DNA of 64,000 nucleotides from Trigonopsis variabilis (lineage: Eukaryota; Ascomycota; Trigonopsidomycetes; Trigonopsidales; Trigonopsidaceae), in the NCBI GenBank assembly GCA_003707065.3, contig PPXM03000004.1, positions 372,001 to 436,000 on the forward strand. The letters run 5' to 3'. The notes beneath the pieces were generated by a model. That model was not told the origin of the DNA. It worked only from the letters and a program-made list of their open reading frames with translations, and ran no database searches. A program made the translations under genes and the position numbers. Shown here in pieces: positions 45,243-55,255 of this stretch. Positions within the stretch are counted from its first letter, which is position 1; each line of letters begins with the position of its first letter.

Positions 45243-47351
45243 ATGCCTCAATCTTCAATTACTTCCTTTTTTTCAAAGCACGGAGCTAGACCGGCTTCTC
45301 AAGTCGCGGGATTAACTTCCACCACAGATCAGCCAGCTGCCAAAAAAACCAAGACGTCACCTTCTCCTCCCCCTCAAACACCATCTCATGATCACTCGTC
45401 CTCATCTGCCACATCTAAAGCTGAATCGAAACCAATTGCCAACGGGTCGTCTTTATCCTATCTGGAAATGTGCGAAACATTTGAGAAAATTGAAGCTACT
45501 TCGAAACGATTAGAAATTATCTCTCTATGCTCAGCTTACTTTGGATCTGTTCTTCGCCGAACTCCGAATCTTTTGACTACTTGCATCTATCTTTTTATCA
45601 ACAAACTCCGTCCAGATTATGAGGGAGTCGAGCTGGGTTTAGGCGAGTCGATTCTTGTCAAAGCTATTTGTGAGTCTACTGGCAGATCATTACAAACAAT
45701 TAAAAATGATATGCGTGCTCTGGGTGATTTAGGGACAGTGGCGAGTCAGTCAAGATCTAACCAGCCAACTCTCTTCAAAGTCACACCCCTAACGGTCTCC
45801 GACGTTTACAATAGTTTACTAAAAATTGCCAAGACGTCTGGTCAGCAGTCACAATCTGGAAAAGTTGCTATTATTAAGCAACTGCTAGTGCGCTGCAGGG
45901 GACCTGAAGCCAAGTTCCTTATCAGATCCTTAGAGGGAAAGCTACGGATTTCCTTGGCGGAAAAGACTGTTCTAACTGCATTGGCTACTGCTTTTGTCGA
46001 CTGGGAATCAAACGATCTTAACCCAAAGCTCAAGGATTCTGTTGAACGTCGCTCTAAGAAAGGTGACACCTTGGAAGCTGATGCAATCCTGAGGCAAGCT
46101 TATAGTGAATTGCCTTGTTACGATATCTTAATCGAACATTGTTTAGATCACGGAATCTTGAACCTTGCAGAGTATGCTCATATTGAACCTGGTATTCCGG
46201 TTAAGCCGATGTTGGCAAAGCCTACCAAGTCAATTTCAGAGATTCTCGATCGCTTTCAAGGAATCCAATTTACGAGCGAATATAAATATGATGGTGAGCG
46301 GAGTCAGATCCATTATCTTTCGAACGGTGATGTCAGGGTTTATTCTAGAAATTCTGAAGATATGAGTATAAAATACCCAGATATTGCAAAAATGGTCCCT
46401 TCCTTTCCTATTAAAAATACTTCTTTTATCTTAGACGGTGAGGCTGTCGCTTGGGATCCTGTCGCCAATAAGATTTTACCTTTCCAGGTCCTGGCAACTC
46501 GAAAGCGGAAAGATGTGAATGAGGATAATATCAAGGTTCAAGTCTGCGTCTTCGCTTTTGACATCCTTTATTATGACGGTACTCCTCTTCTAAAGAAATC
46601 TTTTGCCGACCGTCGCGCTCTTCTTCATGAGACTATTAAACCAATTCCAGGAAAGTTGCAGTTTGCTACTGGTATGGATGCCGATGATGTAGACTCCATC
46701 CAGACGTTTTTGGATAAGGCCATCAACGATAGTTGTGAGGGACTTATGGTTAAAGTCTTGCACGGCCCAGAAAGCGAATATGAACCGTCAAAGCGAACCC
46801 GAAACTGGCTGAAACTAAAGAAGGACTACCTGCAAGGATTCGGCGACTCGCTAGATTTAGTTGTCTTGGGTGCATACTATGGGAAGGGTAAGCGGACCAA
46901 CGTTTATGGGGCTTTTTTGCTTGGCTGCTACAATCCAGATAGCCAGGAGTACGAAACTATATGTAAGATCGGTACTGGATTCTCCGATGCGGTTCTTGAA
47001 TCGCTGTACAACAGCTTGAGTAAAACTACGATGGATGTACCGAAATCATACTATGTCTACTCTCCATCGGCGGTGCCTGACGTGTGGCTTGAACCAACAA
47101 TGGTCTGGGAAGTCCTGACCGCCGATTTGTCTTTATCTCCCATCTATAAAGCTGGAGCGGGAATCCTATCTGACTCTGGAATTACAAACGACGGCCGTGG
47201 AATCTCACTGCGCTTTCCGCGATTTCTTCGTATTCGGGATGATAAGTCTCCTGAAGAATGTACATCGGCAAAACAGGTGGTAAGTTTCTATCGGTCTCAG
47301 TCTTCCAAGAACGGAGAACTGGATGAGAGCAGTGACGAAGATGTCCTATAG
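45243..47351 (+). CDS. CDC9: DNA ligase I
   Basis: The ATP-dependent ligase that joins Okazaki fragments. The frame encodes 702 residues without intron. It opens with a PCNA-binding PIP box, QSSITSFF, at residues 3-10, followed by a disordered Ser/Pro linker, the DNA-binding domain, and the adenylation site EYKYDGERSQIH with Lys348. OB-domain motifs include DSCEGLMVK-type NDSCEGLMVKVL and RTRNWLKLKKDYLQG. A GTG-started extension to 45192 is in frame; ATG 45243 is chosen because of the PIP box at the end, but the upstream stretch looks like a mitochondrial presequence (see findings). Confidence 0.94.
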   Translation: MPQSSITSFFSKHGARPASQVAGLTSTTDQPAAKKTKTSPSPPPQTPSHDHSSSSATSKAESKPIANGSSLSYLEMCETFEKIEATSKRLEIISLCSAYFGSVLRRTPNLLTTCIYLFINKLRPDYEGVELGLGESILVKAICESTGRSLQTIKNDMRALGDLGTVASQSRSNQPTLFKVTPLTVSDVYNSLLKIAKTSGQQSQSGKVAIIKQLLVRCRGPEAKFLIRSLEGKLRISLAEKTVLTALATAFVDWESNDLNPKLKDSVERRSKKGDTLEADAILRQAYSELPCYDILIEHCLDHGILNLAEYAHIEPGIPVKPMLAKPTKSISEILDRFQGIQFTSEYKYDGERSQIHYLSNGDVRVYSRNSEDMSIKYPDIAKMVPSFPIKNTSFILDGEAVAWDPVANKILPFQVLATRKRKDVNEDNIKVQVCVFAFDILYYDGTPLLKKSFADRRALLHETIKPIPGKLQFATGMDADDVDSIQTFLDKAINDSCEGLMVKVLHGPESEYEPSKRTRNWLKLKKDYLQGFGDSLDLVVLGAYYGKGKRTNVYGAFLLGCYNPDSQEYETICKIGTGFSDAVLESLYNSLSKTTMDVPKSYYVYSPSAVPDVWLEPTMVWEVLTADLSLSPIYKAGAGILSDSGITNDGRGISLRFPRFLRIRDDKSPEECTSAKQVVSFYRSQSSKNGELDESSDEDVL

Positions 47352-47937
47352 CTTCGAATTCTTGCCCTGTGCTCCTGATTCCGTTTGCAGCTTACTGCTT
47401 GTCGGACGTCTTATATGTTATGCCCTGAGTATCTGCTTATCTGTGACATGATGCCGTTGCTTTGAAGATCATATGTCTCATACGGTCAAAATACATAACT
47501 TGTTTATATTCTGAAACTTCATCGGATGAGACATCTCTCCTGCCACATTCAACATCTGAATCTTAGGTGAACTTTGGCGTTCCGACGCGTTCCGACGACC
47601 TTACTCGTCGTTGCTCATGCAAAACTTCACGCAAGAAAGAAATATGCCCTTTGCTGCCAAGTCTAATATTTTGACAGATTTAAAGTGATGTATAGTAGAA
47701 TTATAAGTGGCTCCTTACTAATGTGAATATATGGATTATTTGTTAATGTCATTGTGCGAAGAAAAGATAATATTACGATACAAAAACTGTAGAGCGCTAT
47801 GATTATTAAATCCGCCAGGGTAAGTAAGATGAAGCGATCGATGTCTTCGACTTCCAGGACACCACCAAGATAGGTCCCCAAAGAGTAGACGCTATTTTTC
47901 CATATTAATCAAAAATTGAAGGAGCAAAAAATTGCTT
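47352..47937. other. Intergenic region between CDC9 and tRNA-Ile
   Basis: No supported gene. An ACGCGT at 47585-47590 is downstream of CDC9 and not near another start. Confidence 0.5.
47926..47931 (-). terminator. RNA polymerase III terminator of tRNA-Ile
   Basis: A run of six T on the minus strand starts about six bases after the tRNA 3' end, enough for Pol III termination. Confidence 0.7.
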
Positions 47938-48051
47938 GCTCCTGGAGGGGGTCGAACCCACGACCGTCGCGTCTCCACGACCGTGACATGAAACACAACA
48001 CGTTTGAACCGGCTATAAGCACGAAGCGCTAAACCACTGCGCCACAGGAGC
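47938..48051 (-). tRNA. tRNA-Ile (anticodon UAU) with a 41-nt intron
   Basis: Folding the minus strand gives a 7-bp acceptor stem (GCTCCTG with CAGGAGC), a D arm with GCGC/GCGC, an anticodon stem TCGTG/CGCGA and loop CTTATAA with anticodon TAT. The 5' exon is 48014-48051 and the 3' exon 47972-47938. The intron 47973-48013 sits one base 3' of the anticodon, the normal place for nuclear tRNA introns, and tRNA-Ile(UAU) is known to be intron-containing in yeasts. The T arm (GTGGG/CCCTC) has one U-U mismatch in my folding. The tRNA is encoded without CCA. A run of six T follows on the minus strand. Confidence 0.9.
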
Positions 48052-49393
48052 TACGCGCAGTCACGAGTAACACCCGTTGACCGATACCGTATAAAAACAA
48101 TACTTTTGCATTCATAGGAGTAGTTAATCGCATCAGCTGCGAAGAATTTTGTCTCATCCATGTTGAAGTGGATTAGTTCTTAGCTGACAAGAAGTCAATG
48201 AAAACACATACTTGATCAAAGCGCACAGTTAAATTGAGTATGGGTAGCGGAGATAATTCGAGTCATTCGACGTGAAGTTTTTCTCAACGTCCAGTTGAAA
48301 CTTGCACTACCTCGATCCGCGGATCCAGTTGACTAAGTGAATATATGACTTATGGGGAATCTTGTGGCTATTTATGTATCTATATCATACATTTATGAAT
48401 CATTGGTTCTTGTCGAAAGCTAGGCAAAACTAACGAGATTATCACCTTGCTAGCTAGGGCATTATCTGTATTGACTGACTGCTGTCTGTTGTAACCAAGT
48501 TCCTCACTAAGGTCTGAAGAAGAGATCTGTTACTCTCTGGTTTTCATGACCTGTTACTCCGAACATCCCATTCTCTGAAGACTTCCTTTACATTTCAAAA
48601 TGAATTTAATTCTATTGTACTGAGTACTTCTCTCTGTAATCTTTAAAGTCAGCTATAATGAAGGGCACGAGATGACCACATATTCTATCTTCATTAGATG
48701 TCTTATATAACGAAGACGGACAATCCTAACATGATTAGCCACCACACCAGTTCCCTATAAAATATGGTTGGAACATTCTACTGTGTTTATCTCATTCTCT
48801 GGCTCAATCTAGAGTGCCCACCATAACCTGACAAGTTGCATCTATCTTATCGCCCTCAGCTATTATGGAGATAAAGGGGGAGATAAGGGGGAGGATTCAG
48901 AAGTCAGAGAATAGGAATAGCTTTAATATCCCATGATAAGATCAAATATTATTAATAATTTCACTCACTATAATCTGAATCGGCTGCTGCAGCTAGCTGC
49001 CCATTGTCTTTGGACCATTACAATGTCTCCTTTACAGGATCAATCACGATCTTTAATGCTCGACAAAGTCATCAAGTTTGTGACAAGACCGCTAGACTAC
49101 TATGAAATATAAAACTTAATAGGCAGCGGGAACGTGAAGAGATTATCTCCTAATTAGATATGTAAGCGATACAGAATGGAAGTAGTAGCTGGGGTTTGTC
49201 CTGACACCATTGCACCTTCTGGATATTCGACAAAACTCAAAACATTTAAAAAAATCCCTGTAACAGCAGCATAATTTTTACGGGTGAGAAGGAACTAGTA
49301 GTTACAAAGTTTATTTCAAATTTATCCTCTAATATATTTCTATATACAAATCGAGAAGCCAGATCAACCCAAGGGAAATCATCGTTCACGTTC
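48052..49393. other. Intergenic region, 1.3 kb
   Basis: Between the tRNA and the 3' end of the ferric reductase gene. AT-rich, with no supported coding frame, RNA gene or repeat. Confidence 0.5.
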
Positions 49394-51748
49394 TTACCAA
49401 CTAAAAGACTCTTCATAGTAATCCACGCGTCCCTTTCGTGTCTCCACCTCCTTTGCCATTGCTGCCCGAGAATCATCGTTAAGTCCTGGAGGTCCGCAGA
49501 CAACAATAGCCGAATCACACGTACCATCATCGCTCTGGACTGAGTTCAAGTGGAGCTCGATGACACTTGCCACAGACGGCCGGGCGCCATATGTTATTGA
49601 ATAGTATTCATCATCAAGATCACTATCGGAAGCCGATAAGACATCATATTTGCCTTCGACCTTTTCGTTGCCCCCTTCCTTTGAATCAGCCAAGGATCTG
49701 TTCTCTTCAATGCCGTCCTGGTTCTCTGTCAAATCAAAGACTAGAGAACCTTCTCGCAGCCCTTCTTCATCTTTTCTGGAGACTATTCGACCAATATTAG
49801 AGAGAAGATTGTTGTTGCCGTCGCGTGTCTCGACAGCCTGCTGTCCAGACGGGAGCTGATACCGATAACTGACAAATATCTTGACTCGGACTTTAGCTTT
49901 TGCTAACTTACGGAGGTATTTAGAGGCCCAAATGAGCGATGATTCATGATGAACGACCCAGAAAACTTCAATAAAAGTAGACGCATCGCTTTTGAGCACA
50001 TCCAAGGCATAAGGAACAATAGCAGTAAAACCGATACCCCCGCAAATCAGAGCTGCCGACCTATACTTCTCAATCCCAATCCGCTTACCGTATGGGCCAT
50101 CAGCCCAGCAGTATAGACTAACCGGAGGGGTTGGTGTGGCGGAAATTGATGAGGAAGAATCACATTTGGGATCAAAGTTGCTATCGAACTTCTTGTTGAG
50201 ATAAGATGCTATCTTTCGAGTCATCCCGTCTCTCGTTTTGGCATACACCACCACCTTATTATCATCTCGGACTTCCATAACAGAGAATGGGTGAGATTCC
50301 CAAGCGTTGAATCGAAGAATATGTAAGAAAATGTATTCACCTGATTTTGCGGGGACTCTTCTAGATGGAGTCAAGACAAATTCAATCACGCCATCAGGAT
50401 AGAGTTTAGTTTCGGAAACAGCAGTCAGACCGAAATATACAACTCGAACCAGTCGCAAAAGCCTATCGAAGCACCAAACGGCAACCATAGCATAAACACC
50501 CTCAATATATTCAAGGTATCTGACATGTAACCAAGCACCGGCTGTAAAGATGGCCACGAAAACAATATGAAGGAAGAGGAATATCTCATAATTCCGATCC
50601 CGGAAGTACTTCATGGCCGACACCATTATTCCAGTGAAGAAGAAAAGGGCCACTACTCCCCATTGGAAGTAATTTGCCGACCACAGAGTTGAATATCGAA
50701 AGGAGAAGTAAGATGAATAAGCGGCTGCATGGACGATTAACTCGGCGTACATTAGACGAGCTAAGTACCGATGATAGTAGTTGAAAGTTGAGATTGACCA
50801 ACCGGTGGACCAACGCAAGAAGTTGTTTCTGGTAGCAAACAGGAAAATAAGCGGAAACATGAACAGAAGATGTGTTCCAGTTCGGGCACCCAGAAAGGCA
50901 GCCAATTGTAGACGATCTGCATATATAGGGTTGTTGCCTTGTTGATAAATAGGATACTGAGTAAAGTGCAGAATGAAGAAGACAATGAAGTAACTGACAC
51001 AGATAACTAGTTGAATCCGAGTTGGAGCCGTAGTCTTGTACCCAAGGAGATAAACCGGAGTACTATGCTTCAACCCAAAAGCTGCTGGGACAGTAATATA
51101 TCCTCGAATAAGACGGCTAACTTTCGCATTTTGAATCTTTCTCAATAAACTTGGGGGAGCAATCTTATGGAAAATATTGAAAATACTGGCCAATAAGAGA
51201 ATTCCTGCCCAGAATCCTATTAGAGCAGCCCCATAGCGTTGACTAGTTCGTCTGCTACTCCAAACACATTTATAGGCGGTGTATTCAGGGTCAAAAAACG
51301 TCCGGTTCAAGGATACTGGAGCATTTGTCGTGAAGTTTTTCACTGTAGTATAATCAACAACATACTGGGAAGCGTTAGACAGTAGAGATTCATAATCGTT
51401 GGCGGCATCCAAGTACACTCCGTCACAGAAGTTGTCCAGATAAAAGTCAAAAGCTTTTTCTGGATTGGCACATGCATTGTCAAACCAGATAGCAGCAGTC
51501 CCGAGTGACTCAAGAGAATGACAGACACAGTATGCAGGAAGACTGGCATTCTTGCAATCGTGGAACTTATATTTTCGAACACCAACGGAAACACTGTAGG
51601 CGCACGATTTAAGGTCGCCGTACTGGGTCGTCTCTGAGACAGACTCAGCATAAGACCGAGAAAAAAATGAAAAACAAAGCAGGCTAACAAATGAAAATCG
51701 GCTCATAGGGCTTAACCAGTTATTTGCAGCTGATGGCTTGCTGGCCAT
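49394..51748 (-). CDS. Ferric/cupric reductase transmembrane component (FRE family)
   Basis: A plasma-membrane flavocytochrome that reduces Fe(III) or Cu(II) for uptake. The frame encodes 784 residues without intron. A signal peptide is likely in MSRFSFVSLLCFSFFSRSYA (residues 15-34). A Cys-rich extracellular domain with NxT/NxS sites precedes the helices. The haem-bearing helices contain HLLFMFPLIFLF, NYYHRYLARLMYAELIVHAA, FLFLHIVFVAIFTAGAWLHVRY. FAD binding is ESHPFSVME, NAD binding YGKRIGIEKYRSAALICGGIGFT and VCGPPGLNDDSRAAM. It ends in Trp, as is usual for the NOX/FRE family. The upstream region carries several GATA sites, suggesting control by an iron-sensing GATA repressor. Confidence 0.93.
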   Translation of the reverse strand: MASKPSAANNWLSPMSRFSFVSLLCFSFFSRSYAESVSETTQYGDLKSCAYSVSVGVRKYKFHDCKNASLPAYCVCHSLESLGTAAIWFDNACANPEKAFDFYLDNFCDGVYLDAANDYESLLSNASQYVVDYTTVKNFTTNAPVSLNRTFFDPEYTAYKCVWSSRRTSQRYGAALIGFWAGILLLASIFNIFHKIAPPSLLRKIQNAKVSRLIRGYITVPAAFGLKHSTPVYLLGYKTTAPTRIQLVICVSYFIVFFILHFTQYPIYQQGNNPIYADRLQLAAFLGARTGTHLLFMFPLIFLFATRNNFLRWSTGWSISTFNYYHRYLARLMYAELIVHAAAYSSYFSFRYSTLWSANYFQWGVVALFFFTGIMVSAMKYFRDRNYEIFLFLHIVFVAIFTAGAWLHVRYLEYIEGVYAMVAVWCFDRLLRLVRVVYFGLTAVSETKLYPDGVIEFVLTPSRRVPAKSGEYIFLHILRFNAWESHPFSVMEVRDDNKVVVYAKTRDGMTRKIASYLNKKFDSNFDPKCDSSSSISATPTPPVSLYCWADGPYGKRIGIEKYRSAALICGGIGFTAIVPYALDVLKSDASTFIEVFWVVHHESSLIWASKYLRKLAKAKVRVKIFVSYRYQLPSGQQAVETRDGNNNLLSNIGRIVSRKDEEGLREGSLVFDLTENQDGIEENRSLADSKEGGNEKVEGKYDVLSASDSDLDDEYYSITYGARPSVASVIELHLNSVQSDDGTCDSAIVVCGPPGLNDDSRAAMAKEVETRKGRVDYYEESFSW

Positions 51749-51875
51749 GACCAGTATTTATTTAAATATTACCCATTGATCCAAGCCTGCGTCTCAGTGG
51801 CCGCCGCTAAATCTAATTGAGATCAATTATTGGACCTTAGTCTGCCCAGTCGTTTCTTACCTTATGCGGAAGAAA

Positions 51876-52495
51876 TTATCTTATGCCTATGGTTGTCTTT
51901 TCGATGCACATGGCAGAAATTTGTGGCCTCACTCCTTTCGGGGCTGTCCTATATAGTACACATTCAAGCTTAAACACCCCAGATAATATCTATTTGCAAG
52001 ATTCAGAGTCTCATTGCAAAAAATTATCATCCAACAATATGCGCATTCTCAGGATCGTCCTCGTCTCGCAATTGATTCCTGAATTAGGATTAAGGTTCAG
52101 GGCGTCAAGGCACAAACCATGCTTGAGACAGACACTTTGGGCCCGTGCAAAATTATCAGATGACAATCTTACGGCTGCCCCTCGGGCGTGAAAATAATCT
52201 GATCGAATGCACCCCGCGACTCATCCAAGGTTAAGGAGAAACCATCAATAAAGAGTACTCAGGGAAAAGCTTCATTCTTTCACTAGCAGCCCGTAAACCA
52301 GTGATAACGTTTCAAGACCGCTGTCCTGTTTAAAAGGGTTCAGCAGATCATCTATGAGCTTAACTTAGGATAAGCTTTCTAGTTCGCATCATCGTAACTG
52401 TCAATTTTTTGTCCCTGGCGCTAGAGTGAAAAAAGGTTTAGAAAGGCGTGACCTCGTTGTATCAGATTATGATTTGCTGTGGGACCATCTGATAA
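51876..52495. promoter_or_regulatory. Cluster of WGATAA sites upstream of the ferric reductase
   Basis: WGATAA or its complement occurs at 51876-51881, 51981-51986, 52024-52029, 52153-52158 and 52490-52495, and a GGATAA at 52368-52373. In ascomycetes and basidiomycetes, iron-uptake genes are repressed by GATA factors (Fep1, SreA, Urbs1, Sfu1) through such sites. Chance alone would give about one in this length. Confidence 0.5.
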
Positions 52496-53868
52496 TGACG
52501 AATTGGGAAAATAAGCCGTATTGCATTTTGCCCGGTTGAGACAATCACTTTTGCGTCAGCTTGGGCTCTCAAATTTCGACTATTTTAGGCCTTCCGGGCA
52601 TCCGTTAAAAAAAGCCAAGACAAAGCCTCCCAAGTCAGGGCTCAATCTATTGAGAAAGAGACAACTGAGGGCAGAACTATGGCCGTCTTTCTGTGATTTT
52701 CACCAATGGTAGAAGCATGACTTTATTTATGATGTTTCTTTTGTATATAAATTTTTCTCTTCCACTTCTCTCTTCTACTCTAATTATCGTAGATGTAGAA
52801 ATTTTCACAAGACTATAAAGCCGTCTGCCTAGATGGGTGCTTCGCAGACGCTCAAAAGCTCCAAAATTAAGCTTCTTTCAGGTCTAGGCCGGGACAAAAT
52901 GTGACTTTTTCGATCATGATGTCGGTCGTCTCTAGAAGAAACTATCGATTCCGTGACCATTACAGCCCGAATTAACGAAAAGGCTAGAGGGATTTCGAAA
53001 AAAAGTGGACTGTGGCAATCTTGACGAGATATGTTCTTTAGCCAGTGTTTCATAAGTTTTTCCACACATTATTGATCAAGTCTCATGGCTCAACCAAAGA
53101 GCTCAACCAAAGAAGTAGAACGAATAGCAAAAGTACCTCATTCTCGGGAGTTCGATGGATCATCTCACGGCACCCTGATTGGTGTCCTTGTTTCAATGTG
53201 GAGACTTTGGATATAGAAATTCCAAATCAGGCAAGTGAGTGGCTGCAAGCCCTGTGGTGCAGGTAGGTGCATAAGCAAAGCTCCAAAAGGGCAGAACCTA
53301 ATAACCAGGAAAGGAACGAACAGATAACCAGCCAATAAAAGGTGAGCTACTTGAAGAAAGACGAATTGATTGATGAACCAATTTTTCAAGTCACTCGATA
53401 TCCGGAGGAGAGGATGTGGATGCTGCAATGGAAAATTTGTGTCCATAAGAATTTAATTTTCACATAAGATCGATTGCACGCATTCAGACTCCTAGTAAAT
53501 ACAACTCCAGTTGCCGAGTTCGAAACTCATGTGATCATCCATACTCGTTTCTGTGGCAGCCAGCACGATATCTGTTTTAGGAAACCCATCGTGCATCTAT
53601 TCTATATCAGAGATTGCGTAGTCGGGATGTTTTCCTTCTCGGAGTGTCTTTCTTCGAATAACTAATCTATCACCCGATGGATGATGCCCTTCTGTGGTAT
53701 CTTTCCAACTGGAAGGTACTACTTGATTGGGCAGACCCAAGCATAGTAAAAAGTAAGACGGATATCACATGATAGTAAAAACTCAGTCCAGTCGAATAGC
53801 AATCAAGCTCTATGAACGCACAGCTGGCTTTGCTTTAAAAAAGGGACAAATCAAATACGCATACAGAA

Positions 53869-54237
53869 TTAGTCAAAAGACGCCGCGAGTGATGAAGTGA
53901 TCAACAACACAAAGCCTATCGCAACATAATGCAAGATTCCCGTACTGTTAAATTTTCCCTGGTTTTTCGATGGATATATATTGATATAGGGAAAGGATAA
54001 GATATAGGAAAAAAAGAGTTGCACAGTATGATGCCATTTGAAAGCCAGCTAACGAACAGACTGAGCTAGCTATTGTGGCCACTGGAAAAAATCTCATCAG
54101 ATAAACGTTGAACACGGTTAGATTCCCACTCTGAAAGGAAATCAAATCAAACATAGGCATTATATGTCCACCATAGAGATAAATTGCTCCAGCATGCGAA
54201 ATTGAGTCGGGTCCCAGGGCGGATATTTAAAATGCAT
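53869..54237 (-). other. Possible small membrane-protein gene (unresolved splicing)
   Basis: From ATG 54237 a frame reads MHFKYPPWDPTQFRMLEQF. Further 3' on the minus strand an open stretch contains LMRFFPVATIASS, and another, in a different frame, GILHYVAIGFVLLITSSLAA ending at 53869. Candidate introns with good TTTCAG and TTAG acceptors could join them, but one donor (GTGGAC) is poor. I recognise no family. Confidence 0.2.
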
Positions 54238-55255
54238 AAAACGAGAGCCAGTTATTCTCTTATTCTGTGACTGTAAGATTCGAAGAAACATCTTAGAGAC
54301 AGCATGTTTCAAAGGTATTACTTAGATACATGGAACAGGTGCGAACTTGTCCAGTCAGAACAGAAGCACCTCAGAAGTGATATTTCGCTCGCACATTATT
54401 TTTCCATTTATTCCGCTAGAGAATGAAGAAAGAAAGGAAGGAGAAAGGAGCGCATTTGGAAGATTTTAAGGGCCAAATGTGGGATCGGGCTTATATTTAA
54501 GACCGTCGGCTTTGGATCGGCATTAAGAGGCACGTGTCGAATAACAAGGCACAAAGACACATACGAGGAAGATTCCTTCTTAGAGTGATCGAGTTAATCA
54601 GCTGCCAAACCATAAGTTCGTCCTTATCCTTGACCGCGACTTGAATAAGGCCTGCTTGAACCAGTGGACCTAGCGATGCGGTAGGAGATACATGATTGGC
54701 GAAGCGCTACACTGATACCGCTTCATTGTCCATTAACCAAATACTAAGCTACTTAGCAAGATCATTTTTCTCAGAGATCCAGACTTTTTCAGTCACTTTA
54801 TGTAGAACTGAATAGAACATTGTCATCTGAATGAATAAAATAACTTTCTCGTTGGTGTAGTCTCCGTGTCGACTCTAAAAGGAGAACGCGTAATCTGTTT
54901 TATACTCTGCTGGCGTGCATGATGCGAAGGAATTTTCCCAAACAATGTTTTACCAATTTGTCTTATTTATGTCGACTTATCGCGCTCAAAACATAGTTGT
55001 ATTCACCTTCTCATCTTTATTTTAGCGGCAATGGATCGTAAATTTCCAAATGGACTCTCCATTAGATCTTCACGAACAGGCAACTAACATAGCTTGTATG
55101 TTGCTACTTGGGACTCGCTAACGTACTGTGTGCGCAACAGTTCTAGTTGCAAGTGCAGGTCTTGGGAGAAGCGTCGTCTCGACAACCGATTCTATTGCGC
55201 GTGGAGGGTGGTGTTATATTGCTAGAGTTGGATCATGCAATAATTGGCGGTCTAT

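Larger units (their letters stand above)
51749..55255. other. Long intergenic region (3.5 kb) with GATA sites and cryptic frames
   Basis: The left 750 bases carry five WGATAA sites and a TATATAG element near 51950, serving the ferric reductase. A TATATAAA near 52744 followed by a CT-rich tract and an ATG at 52832 could mark a small plus-strand gene. At 53869-54237 the minus strand shows fragmentary frames with hydrophobic segments that splice plausibly. Neither reaches a firm gene model; both are under findings. No RNA gene is seen. Confidence 0.45.
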
